Shown: positions 1-6,378, numbered from the stretch's first letter. The stretch is DNA of 7,882 nucleotides from Acetofilamentum sp. (GCA_020722645.1 DYKL01000153.1:1-7882), one strand, 5' to 3'. Notes: a model not told the origin generated them from the sequence alone. A program made the numbers and translations.

Positions 1-154
1 ATTTTCATTCTATTGGTGTGAGAACTTTAAGGTTCTCATGGGTGTTTCATGTGTCTACACCTGAAATTTCAACGGTTTTAAACCAAGACCAAATATTTAT
101 TATGTATTTCCCGATTATAGCTTTAAGTTAAATAAATGTGAATTATGTTTTGAG
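1..154. other. Non-coding leader upstream of ubiE
   Basis: I recognise no gene here on either strand. The ubiE reading frame stays open back to a TGA at 62-64 but holds no ATG, GTG or TTG before 155, so it does not lengthen ubiE. The left part (1-62) looks less A+T-rich than the rest and holds two small adjacent hairpins (19-38 and 41-61). There is no clear Bacteroidota promoter: TATGTTTTG at 144-152 is one base too long to match TAnnTTTG. Confidence 0.6.
19..38. repeat. 7-bp perfect hairpin upstream of ubiE
   Basis: TGAGAAC (19-25) pairs perfectly with GTTCTCA (32-38) around a six-base loop. A second, weaker stem follows directly: GGTGT (41-45) with ACACC (57-61). Neither is followed by a T-run on the plus strand, so they are not ordinary intrinsic terminators. 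They could be the tail of an upstream transcript or chance pairing; no function can be assigned. Confidence 0.4.
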
Positions 155-865
155 ATGATTGAAATCGAAAAAAGCAGCGAAAAAGTTAGTTCTATGTTTG
201 ATAGCATAGCTCCGAAATACGATTTTTTAAACCATTTTTTTTCTTTCGGAATTGATAAAAGATGGAGAAAAAAAGTAAGAAAAATAATTGGGAATGCTGA
301 TAATAAAATTATTTTAGATGTAGCAACTGGTACCGCAGATTTAGCGATTGAACTGACAAAATCTAATCCTGCAAAAATTATCGGAATAGATATTTCTGCA
401 AAAATGCTGGAAATTGGAAATCAGAAAATAAAAAAACATAAAAAAACATCTGAAATTATAAGCCTACAAAATGGAAATTCTCTAAATTTAAAATTTCCTG
501 ATAATTATTTTGATTTTGTAACTTGTGCTTTTGGAGTCAGAAATTTTGAAGACACTGAAAAAGGGATAAAAGAAATTTTTCGTGTACTGAAAAGTTCAGG
601 AAAGGTGGTTTTTTTGGAGTTTTCTATGCCTGAAAATAAAATTGTTGCATTTTTTTATAAATATTATTTTACAAAATTTCTTCCAAAAATCGGAAAAATT
701 ATATCGCACAATAAATTAGCCTATAATTACCTTCCCGAAAGTGTAATGAAATTTATGCAGGGAGAGAATTTTACAGGATTTTTAATTAAAAATAACTTTG
801 TAAATACTCGTCAGAAAAAACTTAGTTTTGGCATTGCAAGTATATATGAAGGAATAAAAAAATAA
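155..865 (+). CDS. ubiE: Demethylmenaquinone / 2-polyprenyl-benzoquinol methyltransferase (UbiE/MenG)
   Basis: This is a SAM-dependent C-methyltransferase that methylates demethylmenaquinone to menaquinone, the last step of respiratory quinone synthesis. In Bacteroidota the quinone is normally menaquinone, so MenG is the likely role. The 236 residues are near the family's usual length. Family signature 1 is visible at residues 22-37 (YDFLN...DKRW) and signature 2 at 143-157 (RVLKSSGKVVFLEFS). The SAM-binding loop is DVATGTAD at 55-62, and the acidic residue that normally holds the SAM ribose is D79 in GIDIS. GVRNF at 127-131 is also conserved. No signal peptide is seen; the protein should be cytoplasmic or membrane-peripheral. 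The ATG at 155 is the only usual start codon after the upstream in-frame stop. It precedes porT on the same strand and may be cotranscribed with it. No terminator is visible between the two. Confidence 0.95.
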   Translation: MIEIEKSSEKVSSMFDSIAPKYDFLNHFFSFGIDKRWRKKVRKIIGNADNKIILDVATGTADLAIELTKSNPAKIIGIDISAKMLEIGNQKIKKHKKTSEIISLQNGNSLNLKFPDNYFDFVTCAFGVRNFEDTEKGIKEIFRVLKSSGKVVFLEFSMPENKIVAFFYKYYFTKFLPKIGKIISHNKLAYNYLPESVMKFMQGENFTGFLIKNNFVNTRQKKLSFGIASIYEGIKK

Positions 866-946
866 AATTATAAAATAAAATTTATATTATTTCGTTTTTT
901 TGAAAAAGATTTATTTATTTTGCTAAAAAAGTGTAAAATTTATACT

Positions 947-1681
947 ATGAAAAAAATAATCGTATCATTGCTGTTTTTATCATTTTTTTATGTAGGAGCA
1001 TTTTCTCAAAATTACAAGGTTATAAAAAAAGTACCTATAAACAAACCATTTTTAGACAACAAACCGGTTCACTGGGGGTTTACTTTTGGAGTTAATAAAA
1101 CCGATTTTTCTATTTTCAAAAATCAAAATTTGTTCGACAACGACTCTATCAATATCTATGGTATCGAAAGTAATTCTATGCCCGGATTTTTTCTTGGTCC
1201 TGTTTTTAATGTCAGATTAGGTAAATTTTTCGATTTACGCTTTTTAATTGATATATCTTTCACTCAAAGAAATTTTACATACTACTTAGCATCAAGTACT
1301 GACTCAAGTGCAAGTTTAAGCACCGAACAAATCAAAATACCTTCATCATTTATTGAATTTCCGATTTTATTAAAATACAAAGGTGCAAGAATTAATAATT
1401 TCAGACCTTACGTTATACTTGGTACTTCCGGCAAATATGATTTGGCTTCTTTGAGAAAAATTAATGTTGATGAAGCACATCTTAAAATTGCTCCTTTTGA
1501 TATGTATCTTGAAGTTGGACCGGGTTTTGATTTTTATTTCCCTTACTTCAAATTTTCAGTTGAGTTGAAATATAGCAATGGATTCTTTAATCTTTTAGAA
1601 GACGACAATTCAATTTATTCTCAACCAATTGATGCTTTAAAATCTCATTCTTTTATGCTTTCATTCCATTTTGAAGGCTAA
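947..1681 (+). CDS. porT: PorT/SprT-type protein of the type IX secretion system
   Basis: This is a predicted outer-membrane beta-barrel protein related to PorT of Porphyromonas gingivalis and SprT of Flavobacterium johnsoniae, which are needed for type IX secretion (and for gliding in flavobacteria). I chose the ATG at 947 (244 aa) over an in-frame TTG at 920 because it puts a clean signal peptide at the N-terminus: MKK, a hydrophobic stretch at 4-18, then AFSQ at 18-21. Conserved-looking blocks are VHWGFTFGVN (41-50), a GPVFNVRLGKFFDLRF strand pair (84-99), FIEFPILLKYK (135-145), NFRPYVILG (151-159) and LEVGPGFDFYFPYFKFSVEL (188-207). These agree with my memory of SprT sequences. A position beside ubiE is, as I recall, common for this gene in Bacteroidota. 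It lies 81 bases after ubiE. The generic outer-membrane 'PorT family' domain is the fallback if the specific assignment fails. Confidence 0.85.
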   Translation: MKKIIVSLLFLSFFYVGAFSQNYKVIKKVPINKPFLDNKPVHWGFTFGVNKTDFSIFKNQNLFDNDSINIYGIESNSMPGFFLGPVFNVRLGKFFDLRFLIDISFTQRNFTYYLASSTDSSASLSTEQIKIPSSFIEFPILLKYKGARINNFRPYVILGTSGKYDLASLRKINVDEAHLKIAPFDMYLEVGPGFDFYFPYFKFSVELKYSNGFFNLLEDDNSIYSQPIDALKSHSFMLSFHFEG

Positions 1682-1904
1682 TATCGCTAAATTGTAAAAA
1701 AAACGTCATTCAAAATACATAAGTTTAATGCAATTTTTATACATTACTTTTTTAAAGTATTGAATATGAACGAAATAAAAAAATCAACTATAATATTAGT
1801 AATGTATAATTTTATACACCACAACACATCTGACTAAATTATTATAATTTTGAATATCAGTAATTTGAGATTGTAGTGTGAAATTTTCAATTAAAGTTAG
1901 GTAA
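1682..1904. other. A+T-rich spacer after porT
   Basis: There is no open frame of note and no recognisable RNA here. It contains a 12-bp inverted repeat (1737-1748 with 1798-1809). No intrinsic terminator for porT is visible, since no G+C stem is followed by T. It may include the erased 5' part of the pseudogene that follows, but I could not trace that protein upstream of about 1905. Confidence 0.5.
1737..1809. repeat. 12-bp inverted repeat, 73-bp span
   Basis: TTATACATTACT at 1737-1748 is the exact reverse complement of 1798-1809. GTATAA at 1804-1809 can also pair with TTATAC at 1812-1817. The arms are A+T-rich, so chance is a real possibility, and there is no convincing target duplication outside the arms. 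It could be a degenerate miniature element or simply a cruciform-prone stretch. Confidence 0.4.
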
Positions 1905-2221
1905 ATAAGCGGAGAAATATTGACTTTTACCGATAAATTTCCCGAAGAGTTTATAAATTATGTGAAACAGGGCTTGAAGAGGGCATTTATGTTGTTGGTT
2001 TAGATATGCACATCGGTTATTTGCTACATAGAAAAGAAGAAGTTTTTTTTATTCACAGCAGTTACTATCCACCGGTGGCTATTGTTGCAGAAATAGCAGA
2101 AATATCGCCGGCTTTTCAGTCACAAGTATATGTCGTTGGTGAAATTTCAACTAATGAAGAATTAGTAAAGAATTGGATTTTGAATGATACAATCGGTTTT
2201 ATTTTAAAAAAAGGGCTTTAA
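1905..2221 (+). pseudogene. Frameshifted, 5'-truncated remnant of a conserved protein (possible thiol-hydrolase C-terminal half)
   Basis: Two frames join into one plausible protein. From 1905 to about 1976 one frame reads ISGEILTFTDKFPEEFINYV then KQGL; it then runs out of frame and stops at TAG 2001. A second frame carries on the sense from about 1976 as EEGIYVVGLDMHIGYLLH and continues to TAA at 2219-2221. One base lost in GCTTGAAGAGG (1972-1982) explains the switch. The first frame opens right after a TAA at 1902-1904 with no credible start, so the N-terminal part is also missing. The GLDMHIGYLLH and VFFIHSSYYPP blocks recall Bacteroidota proteins of a papain/NlpC-like fold, where His-x-Gly carries the catalytic histidine. 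That identity is inference from a half protein, and the nucleophile cysteine would lie in the lost part. A separate start at ATG 2006 would give 71 residues but is probably not a real gene. The 3' end runs into a terminator. Confidence 0.6.
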
Positions 2222-2231
2222 GCCCTTTTTT
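2206..2231. terminator. Two-way intrinsic terminator
   Basis: The stem is A-run + GGGC (2206-2216) pairing with GCCC + T-run (2222-2231) across the loop TTTAA. It has a T-tract on both strands, so it can end transcripts arriving from the pseudogene side (+) and from the S46 peptidase gene (-), whose stop codon lies at 2233-2235, one base beyond it. The pseudogene's stop codon lies inside the stem. Confidence 0.85.
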
Positions 2232-2232
2232 G

Positions 2233-4392
2233 TTATTCAACTAATTCCATTTCATTAATAAGTCGTTGTGCTTCGCCGTATTTGTCGATAACCCAAAGAA
2301 CATATTTAATATCTACACATATAGTTTTTTGATAATCAGGTTCAAAAGCAATATCACCGCTCATACCTTCCCAGTTGCCGTCAAAAGCAAGACCGATTAA
2401 TTCACCGTTGCCGTTAAGAACCGGACTACCTGAATTACCGCCTGTTATGTCGTTGTTTGTAATAAAGTTTACTCTCAAAACACCGTCAGGATAAGCATAT
2501 TTGCCCCAGTCTTTATTTTGATACAATTTTTTCATTTTTTCGGTAATGAAAAATTCTTCATTATTTGCGTCTTCTTTTGCCATGTATTCATCAACGGTTG
2601 TGTAGTAGTTGTATTTTGTATTGTTGTATGTATATCCACCAACTTTGCCGTAAGTGATACGCATAGAAGAATTTGCATCAGGATAATACAGATGGTTAGG
2701 GTCGTTTTCTGCATACATTTTCATAAAAGCATCAACAAATAATCTGCGTCCTTTTGAGTATTCTTTTTCATATTTTTCTAATTTGTGAAGTATTGACCAG
2801 TAATCCTGTAACATACTGTATGCGTATTCAAATCCCAAATCTTTGCTGAAAACATCGGCATCAGGATTTTCCATAAACTCAAAATATCTTTCTTTGTCAG
2901 TAAAAATAGAATTTTTGTAAATATCGTCGGCATATTTTTCAATATTGCCTTCGTATTCAGATTCAACAATTTCGTATATCGAAGGTTTAAAGTCGGGGTG
3001 AACTTTTTCTACGTAAATTTTGAACATTGCAATAAATAATTCTTTATCTAATGCAGCATTATAATCTTTAAAGAAAGTTTCAGATTCTTTTTTTGTAGCT
3101 TCAACCACGCTGTCAATTTCAGCCTGATCATCACCCATTAAGGTTTGATACATTGTAAAGTTCTGAAGAAAAAACAATTCTATTTCAGAACCAAGATAAA
3201 TAGTTTCGAGCCAGTAATTTGTAGCAATATCAGCGTCTTTTCTGTTTGTTACAGTTGTTTCTATAATGTCAAGCATTTCTCCGTATTTTTCTTTTCTTTC
3301 CGGATTTTTTTTGACCCATTTCATTAAAGCTTTTTCAAATTTTTGTTTTCTTTTAATGACATTTAGATTTTTTAATCCAAGGTTTTGACCTTCAGAATAT
3401 TTCCAGTAGTTAGCAGATTGAGCATATTTGGCAGCATATTGAATTTTAATTTCAGGATCTTTGTCCATATATTTTTTCATTATATCCTGCTTAACAGTTC
3501 TGACTTCATAGCGGATAGCATTTTCGTGATTCATAACTTCTTCTACTTCCCAAGAAGTGAGATAACGGTTTGTTGTTCCGGGGTAACCCATAATCATAGC
3601 AAAATCACCTTCGTAAATTCCTTTTAAACTTACTTTCAAGAATTTTTTCGGAGTATAAGGTACATTATCAGGAGAATAATCAGCAGGGCTTCCGTCTGGA
3701 GCGCAGTAAACTCTGAAAATACTGAAATCGCCTGTATGTCTGGGCCAGTACCAGTTGTCTGTATCACCACCGTATTTTCCGATTGATGATGGAGGAGCTC
3801 CGACTAAACGAATATCTCTGAAAGTTTCGTAGATAAAAAGATAATAAGCATTTCCTTCGTACATTTCAAGAACTTCAGCTTCGTAGTTAGTTCCTGCGAT
3901 AGCGTTATCTACAATTTTGTTAATTGTTTTTTCAATAACATCGGCTCTCATTTTTTCGCTCATTTTATCGTTTACAGTAGATAATACCTGAGCAGAAACA
4001 TCTTCCATTCTTATTAAAAAAGAAACAGTTTTGCCCGGATTAGGTAGTTCGTCTTCCATAGTAGCTGCCCAAAAACCATCTTGAAGATAATCGTGTTCAA
4101 CTGTACTGTGAGCTTGAATTTCACCGTAACCGCAGTGATGATTTGTAAGAAGTAATCCTTGTGAAGAAACTATTTCACCGGTACAACTTCCGTGGTCTAA
4201 TGCAACAACAGCGTCTTTCAGACTTGCATTGTTTATACTGTAAATGTCTTCAGGGGTTAGTTTAAAACCCATTGCTTTCATTTGTTCGTAATTTTTATTA
4301 ATGAAAGCTAAAAACCACATCCCTTCGTCAGCTTTTACTATATTACCTATAAGTAATGTAAAAGTGATTAATAAAATTGTAATTCTTCTCAT
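2233..4392 (-). CDS. S46-family dipeptidyl-peptidase, DPP7-type
   Basis: This is a periplasmic serine exopeptidase that removes dipeptides from peptide N-termini, feeding amino-acid uptake. With the start at 4392 it has 719 residues, the usual S46 size. An in-frame ATG at 4425 exists, but it overlaps the -7 promoter box and would put charged residues before the signal peptide (MRRITILLITFTLLIGNIVKA). The mature end begins DEGMW, a typical S46 N-terminus. The chymotrypsin-like triad is visible: H86 in TNHHCGY, D222 in RHTGDFS and S654 in GGNSGSP. The helical domain unique to S46 fills the middle. Eighteen residues after the serine sits G672 (FDGNWE). P. gingivalis DPP7 has Gly there, while DPP11, which cuts after Asp/Glu, has Arg, so preference for hydrophobic or uncharged P1 is inferred. 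There is no type IX sorting domain at the C-terminus. Promoter and terminator are both visible, so it is probably monocistronic. Confidence 0.93.
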   Translation of the reverse strand: MRRITILLITFTLLIGNIVKADEGMWFLAFINKNYEQMKAMGFKLTPEDIYSINNASLKDAVVALDHGSCTGEIVSSQGLLLTNHHCGYGEIQAHSTVEHDYLQDGFWAATMEDELPNPGKTVSFLIRMEDVSAQVLSTVNDKMSEKMRADVIEKTINKIVDNAIAGTNYEAEVLEMYEGNAYYLFIYETFRDIRLVGAPPSSIGKYGGDTDNWYWPRHTGDFSIFRVYCAPDGSPADYSPDNVPYTPKKFLKVSLKGIYEGDFAMIMGYPGTTNRYLTSWEVEEVMNHENAIRYEVRTVKQDIMKKYMDKDPEIKIQYAAKYAQSANYWKYSEGQNLGLKNLNVIKRKQKFEKALMKWVKKNPERKEKYGEMLDIIETTVTNRKDADIATNYWLETIYLGSEIELFFLQNFTMYQTLMGDDQAEIDSVVEATKKESETFFKDYNAALDKELFIAMFKIYVEKVHPDFKPSIYEIVESEYEGNIEKYADDIYKNSIFTDKERYFEFMENPDADVFSKDLGFEYAYSMLQDYWSILHKLEKYEKEYSKGRRLFVDAFMKMYAENDPNHLYYPDANSSMRITYGKVGGYTYNNTKYNYYTTVDEYMAKEDANNEEFFITEKMKKLYQNKDWGKYAYPDGVLRVNFITNNDITGGNSGSPVLNGNGELIGLAFDGNWEGMSGDIAFEPDYQKTICVDIKYVLWVIDKYGEAQRLINEMELVE

Positions 4393-4424
4393 TTTATAAA
4401 TTTTTTGTTTTTTAGAAAATTGCA

Positions 4425-4432
4425 CAAAGATA
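4425..4432 (-). promoter_or_regulatory. Bacteroidota -7 promoter box for the S46 peptidase gene
   Basis: Read on the minus strand this is TATCTTTG, an exact match to TAnnTTTG. It lies about 33 bases before the ATG at 4392, giving a short leader if transcription begins around 4418-4420. No good -33 TTG element is seen at the normal distance. Its place supports the downstream start codon over the one at 4425. Confidence 0.6.
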
Positions 4433-4660
4433 TTTTTTTTAAATTAATTTGAGCTAATTAAATTATAAAAGATTTGCAAAAATATTTTATATAACACATT
4501 TGTGATAAAAATTATAAGGTTTAGTCTGATATTTTTTATTTTTTGTATAGCAAATTATTGAATTACAAAAGTTATATTTTACAGTAATATCAAGAGCTTA
4601 TTGTTAAGTGGTTATGATGTAAAATATTTAGCCTTAAATCCGCAAGTTTTTTCGTAAGTG

Positions 4661-4684
4661 GTTGCAGGTGAAAACACCTGCAAC
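4661..4684. repeat. 10-bp perfect hairpin inside the miniature element
   Basis: GTTGCAGGTG (4661-4670) pairs perfectly with CACCTGCAAC (4675-4684) around an AAAA loop. It would fold on either strand. It is not followed by a T-run, so it is not a standard terminator. Confidence 0.85.
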
Positions 4685-4697
4685 ATGTAGTTTGCAC

Positions 4698-4735
4698 CAG
4701 TCAGGTGCCTGTACTGTAAGTATTTCACCTGACTG
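4698..4735. repeat. Second 10-bp perfect hairpin inside the miniature element
   Basis: CAGTCAGGTG (4698-4707) pairs perfectly with CACCTGACTG (4726-4735) around an 18-base loop. A competing small stem GCACC (4694-4698) with GGTGC (4704-4708) could switch with it. Its core CAGGTG/CACCTG is shared with the first hairpin, so arms could also cross-pair. Confidence 0.8.
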
Positions 4736-4897
4736 AATTTCAGATATATAAGTATAGACTTACGGATTTAAGGTTTAGCATTACTAAAATATGGTTATAA
4801 TTTTTTTAAGACGATATAAAGGACAAAATGTTACATTTTTTGTATAAGTTTTTTTAAATAATCAGAATTATTTTATGTTTTGAATAAAGTATAAAAT

Positions 4898-4925
4898 AAA
4901 AAAACTGCCGATTTGGCAGTTTTTT
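4898..4925. terminator. Two-way intrinsic terminator after the barrel-protein gene
   Basis: CTGCC (4905-4909) pairs with GGCAG (4915-4919) around GATTT, extended by an A-run at 4898-4904 pairing with a T-run at 4920-4925. Read on the minus strand it lies 15 bases after the stop codon of the outer-membrane protein gene and ends in U's, so it probably closes that operon. Confidence 0.85.
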
Positions 4926-4940
4926 GTGATTTTTATTTTT

Positions 4941-5801
4941 TTAAAAATGTAACATCAGGAAAAGGTTTGCAGAAGGATTTAATGTTCCAACAGCTCTTCC
5001 TACATCACCCGGATCAGTAGCTTCAACTAATTCAAGATGGTCAACATTCCAATATTCATAGTCAAATTTAGATTGTTTTACTTGATTAAGATAACCTGTA
5101 TAAGCTAATTCCGCTCCAATTGATATTTTTGGTAATATAAAATATTCAAAACCGATAAATACATTAGCACCTAAACCTAAAAATTCTCCATCATAAGTAT
5201 TTAATACTCTACCACCATTATAAATGTTACTGCCATAATTGTAGGTTGTTGGAAGTGGGTTGGCTGCACTCATTGGATTGCCATATCTGTAATTCGTTTT
5301 TTCATTATTGTATGATAAAAGAATGTTTGCACCAAATAGACCTTGTAATCTTGTAATTCCTCTTCTTTTTTCATATCCAAAACCCAAAACATAGTTTCTG
5401 TACATATTTTTTTGAATATCAATGACTTGTGCATTGCTTAAAGGGTCATTAATATAAGCAACATCATCTCTGACGTAGAAGCTGTTTGTAATTGTTGATG
5501 AAGTAAATTCAAAAATTGCTCTGATAGCTGCATCATCAGCAATAAAATATTTTAAAAATACTGCATTAGATTCAAAAAGGTCAGTTCTAAAAGTAGCATT
5601 TAAGCCGCCGGTTGTGTTATTTCCGTGAAAGAAATTACCGAAATAAGTTGTAATGGGACTCATAGAAAGACCAACAGCGATATCACCTTTTGCAGGTAGA
5701 ATCGGAAATCCTTTTTTATTCAGCATCAGACTGTCTCCCTGTGCATTTACAAAAGTAAAAGCAAATATAGAGATAAGTATAATTAATAATATTTTTTTCA
5801 T
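4941..5801 (-). CDS. Outer-membrane beta-barrel protein of unknown function
   Basis: The 286-residue product begins with a clear signal peptide (MKKILLIILISIFAFTFVNA, cut before QGD) and ends in LMLHF; a C-terminal phenylalanine is typical of proteins inserted by the Bam machinery. Between them are alternating strands of the amphipathic beta type, for example GDIAVGLSMSPITTYFGN (39-56), YVLGFGYEKRRG (about 136-147), and FLGLGANVFIGFEYFILPKISIGAELAYTG in the last third. The early block KGFPILPAKGDIAVG resembles a Bacteroidota family of small barrels that I recall only as uncharacterised. No catalytic motif is seen. It lies 67 bases after the lipoprotein gene on the same strand with no terminator between, so the pair is probably one operon, and the products may meet in the outer membrane. 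Function is unknown; a small porin or structural barrel is possible. Confidence 0.85.
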   Translation of the reverse strand: MKKILLIILISIFAFTFVNAQGDSLMLNKKGFPILPAKGDIAVGLSMSPITTYFGNFFHGNNTTGGLNATFRTDLFESNAVFLKYFIADDAAIRAIFEFTSSTITNSFYVRDDVAYINDPLSNAQVIDIQKNMYRNYVLGFGYEKRRGITRLQGLFGANILLSYNNEKTNYRYGNPMSAANPLPTTYNYGSNIYNGGRVLNTYDGEFLGLGANVFIGFEYFILPKISIGAELAYTGYLNQVKQSKFDYEYWNVDHLELVEATDPGDVGRAVGTLNPSANLFLMLHF

Positions 5802-5868
5802 TTGTCTGTTTTTTTTGATTAATAATAAAGTGTGAATTGTTTTTCCATTAACGCTCTATGGAATAAGT

Positions 5869-6336
5869 TTAGAAATAAACTATATCATAGATGTAATTTT
5901 CGGAAGAAACAACGCCTGCATTTTGAGTTGCAGCATTAAATACAACATCTTCATAAGTGTCGTCCCATTGAAGTTGCTCAGCTCTGAATGATTCAGGAAT
6001 AATTGTGAAGTTAACACCATTGTCGTTTGAAGGCAGATTAAAAGAATAAGTACCGTCTGAACCTACTGTTGTAGAATAAGTTTTAAATTCTCCGTTAGGA
6101 GCATGTGGATTGTATTGCTGAAGTTCTACCTGAATAAAAATTGTAGTTCCTGTAGGTGCGTATTCTTTACCGGTTTCTTGTAAATTTAAATCTGCATAAA
6201 CGTAACCGCTGATTGTAGCAGTAATTGAGTCATTGATTTCGTATGGAGTAGAAACTTCGTATTTTTCGCAACTTGAAATGATAGCAATGCTTACAATACC
6301 AAGTACAACCACAAAATAAGAAAATAATTTTTTCAT
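5869..6336 (-). CDS. Small lipoprotein with a beta-sandwich-like domain
   Basis: This is a 155-residue predicted lipoprotein of unknown function. The N-terminus has a lysine pair, a hydrophobic stretch and a lipobox ending IISSC, so C23 would be lipidated after signal peptidase II cleavage. The next residues (EKYE) are acidic-charged but do not fit a clear surface-export signal, so inner or outer face is open. After about residue 40 the sequence SGYVYADLNLQETGKEYAPTG...DGTYSFNLPS resembles carboxypeptidase-regulatory/SdrD-B-type beta-sandwich modules, in which a Gly-x-Val strand starts the fold and an SDGTYSF-like strand closes it. Only one such module is present. It is the first gene of a likely two-gene operon with the barrel protein and reads away from lpxB across a 98-base spacer. 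Confidence 0.8.
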   Translation of the reverse strand: MKKLFSYFVVVLGIVSIAIISSCEKYEVSTPYEINDSITATISGYVYADLNLQETGKEYAPTGTTIFIQVELQQYNPHAPNGEFKTYSTTVGSDGTYSFNLPSNDNGVNFTIIPESFRAEQLQWDDTYEDVVFNAATQNAGVVSSENYIYDIVYF

Positions 6337-6370
6337 AATTAGAAGTTTTTAAGGTTAAAAAAAATTTTTC

Positions 6371-6378
6371 CAAAAATA
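6371..6378 (-). promoter_or_regulatory. Bacteroidota -7 promoter box for the lipoprotein/barrel operon
   Basis: Read on the minus strand this is TATTTTTG, an exact match to TAnnTTTG, about 35 bases before the lipoprotein ATG. Because the stretch is nearly all A and T the match is less telling than the one at 4425-4432, and no -33 TTG is clear. A promoter for lpxB in the same 98-base divergent spacer was not identified. Confidence 0.45.

Larger units (their letters stand above)
4632..4773. mobile_element. 142-bp miniature inverted-repeat element (MITE-like) with target duplication
   Basis: The left end CCTTAAATCCGCAAG (4632-4646) and the reverse complement of the right end (4759-4773, CCTTAAATCCGTAAG) match at 14 of 15 bases. 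The 5-base sequence TTTAG lies immediately outside both ends (4627-4631 and 4774-4778), as expected of a target-site duplication. The inside has no coding capacity and is filled by two strong hairpins (4661-4684 and 4698-4735), both built on CAGGTG/CACCTG. It looks like a non-autonomous transposon that would need a transposase supplied elsewhere in the genome; I cannot name the parent insertion-sequence family. An alternative is a repeated palindromic element with structural or RNA function that merely resembles a transposon. Its insertion between a promoter and a terminator disrupts no gene. Confidence 0.75.
4627..4778. repeat. 5-bp direct repeats (TTTAG) flanking the miniature element
   Basis: TTTAG occurs at 4627-4631 and at 4774-4778, each directly abutting one terminal inverted repeat. 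The exact position next to both ends is what makes it a likely target duplication rather than a chance repeat. Both copies are intact, which suggests a fairly recent insertion. Confidence 0.7.
4393..4940. other. Gene-free spacer between the S46 gene and the barrel-protein gene
   Basis: No coding frame is credible on either strand. The spacer holds, from left to right, the S46 promoter (4425-4432), A+T-rich DNA, a 9-base direct repeat TAAGTGGTT (4605-4613 and 4655-4663), the 142-bp miniature element (4632-4773), and the terminator of the barrel gene (4898-4925). Confidence 0.7.

Noticed and set aside
58..64. Shared CACCTGA between the leader and the miniature element
   Set aside because: Seven bases are too short to imply a second copy; none of the outer repeats occur nearby.
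920..946. TTG start that would lengthen PorT by nine residues
   Set aside because: It adds a charged stretch before an otherwise ideal signal peptide; the ATG at 947 is the better start.
2518..3627. Several 60-80 residue open frames on both strands inside the S46 gene
   Set aside because: They are shadows of the real frame: unusual composition, no motifs, and full overlap with a well-supported gene.
4393..4425. Upstream ATG (4425) for the S46 peptidase
   Set aside because: It lies within the -7 box and places MQFSKKQKIYK ahead of the signal peptide; the ATG at 4392 fits the family N-terminus.
5653..5835. 60-residue plus-strand frame over the 5' end of the barrel gene
   Set aside because: It is the antisense shadow of the signal peptide region, with no start context or motif.
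5843..5863. TTCCAT/ATGGAA stem between the lipoprotein and barrel genes
   Set aside because: It is only six base pairs and has no T-run on the minus strand, so it is not a terminator; it is compatible with chance.
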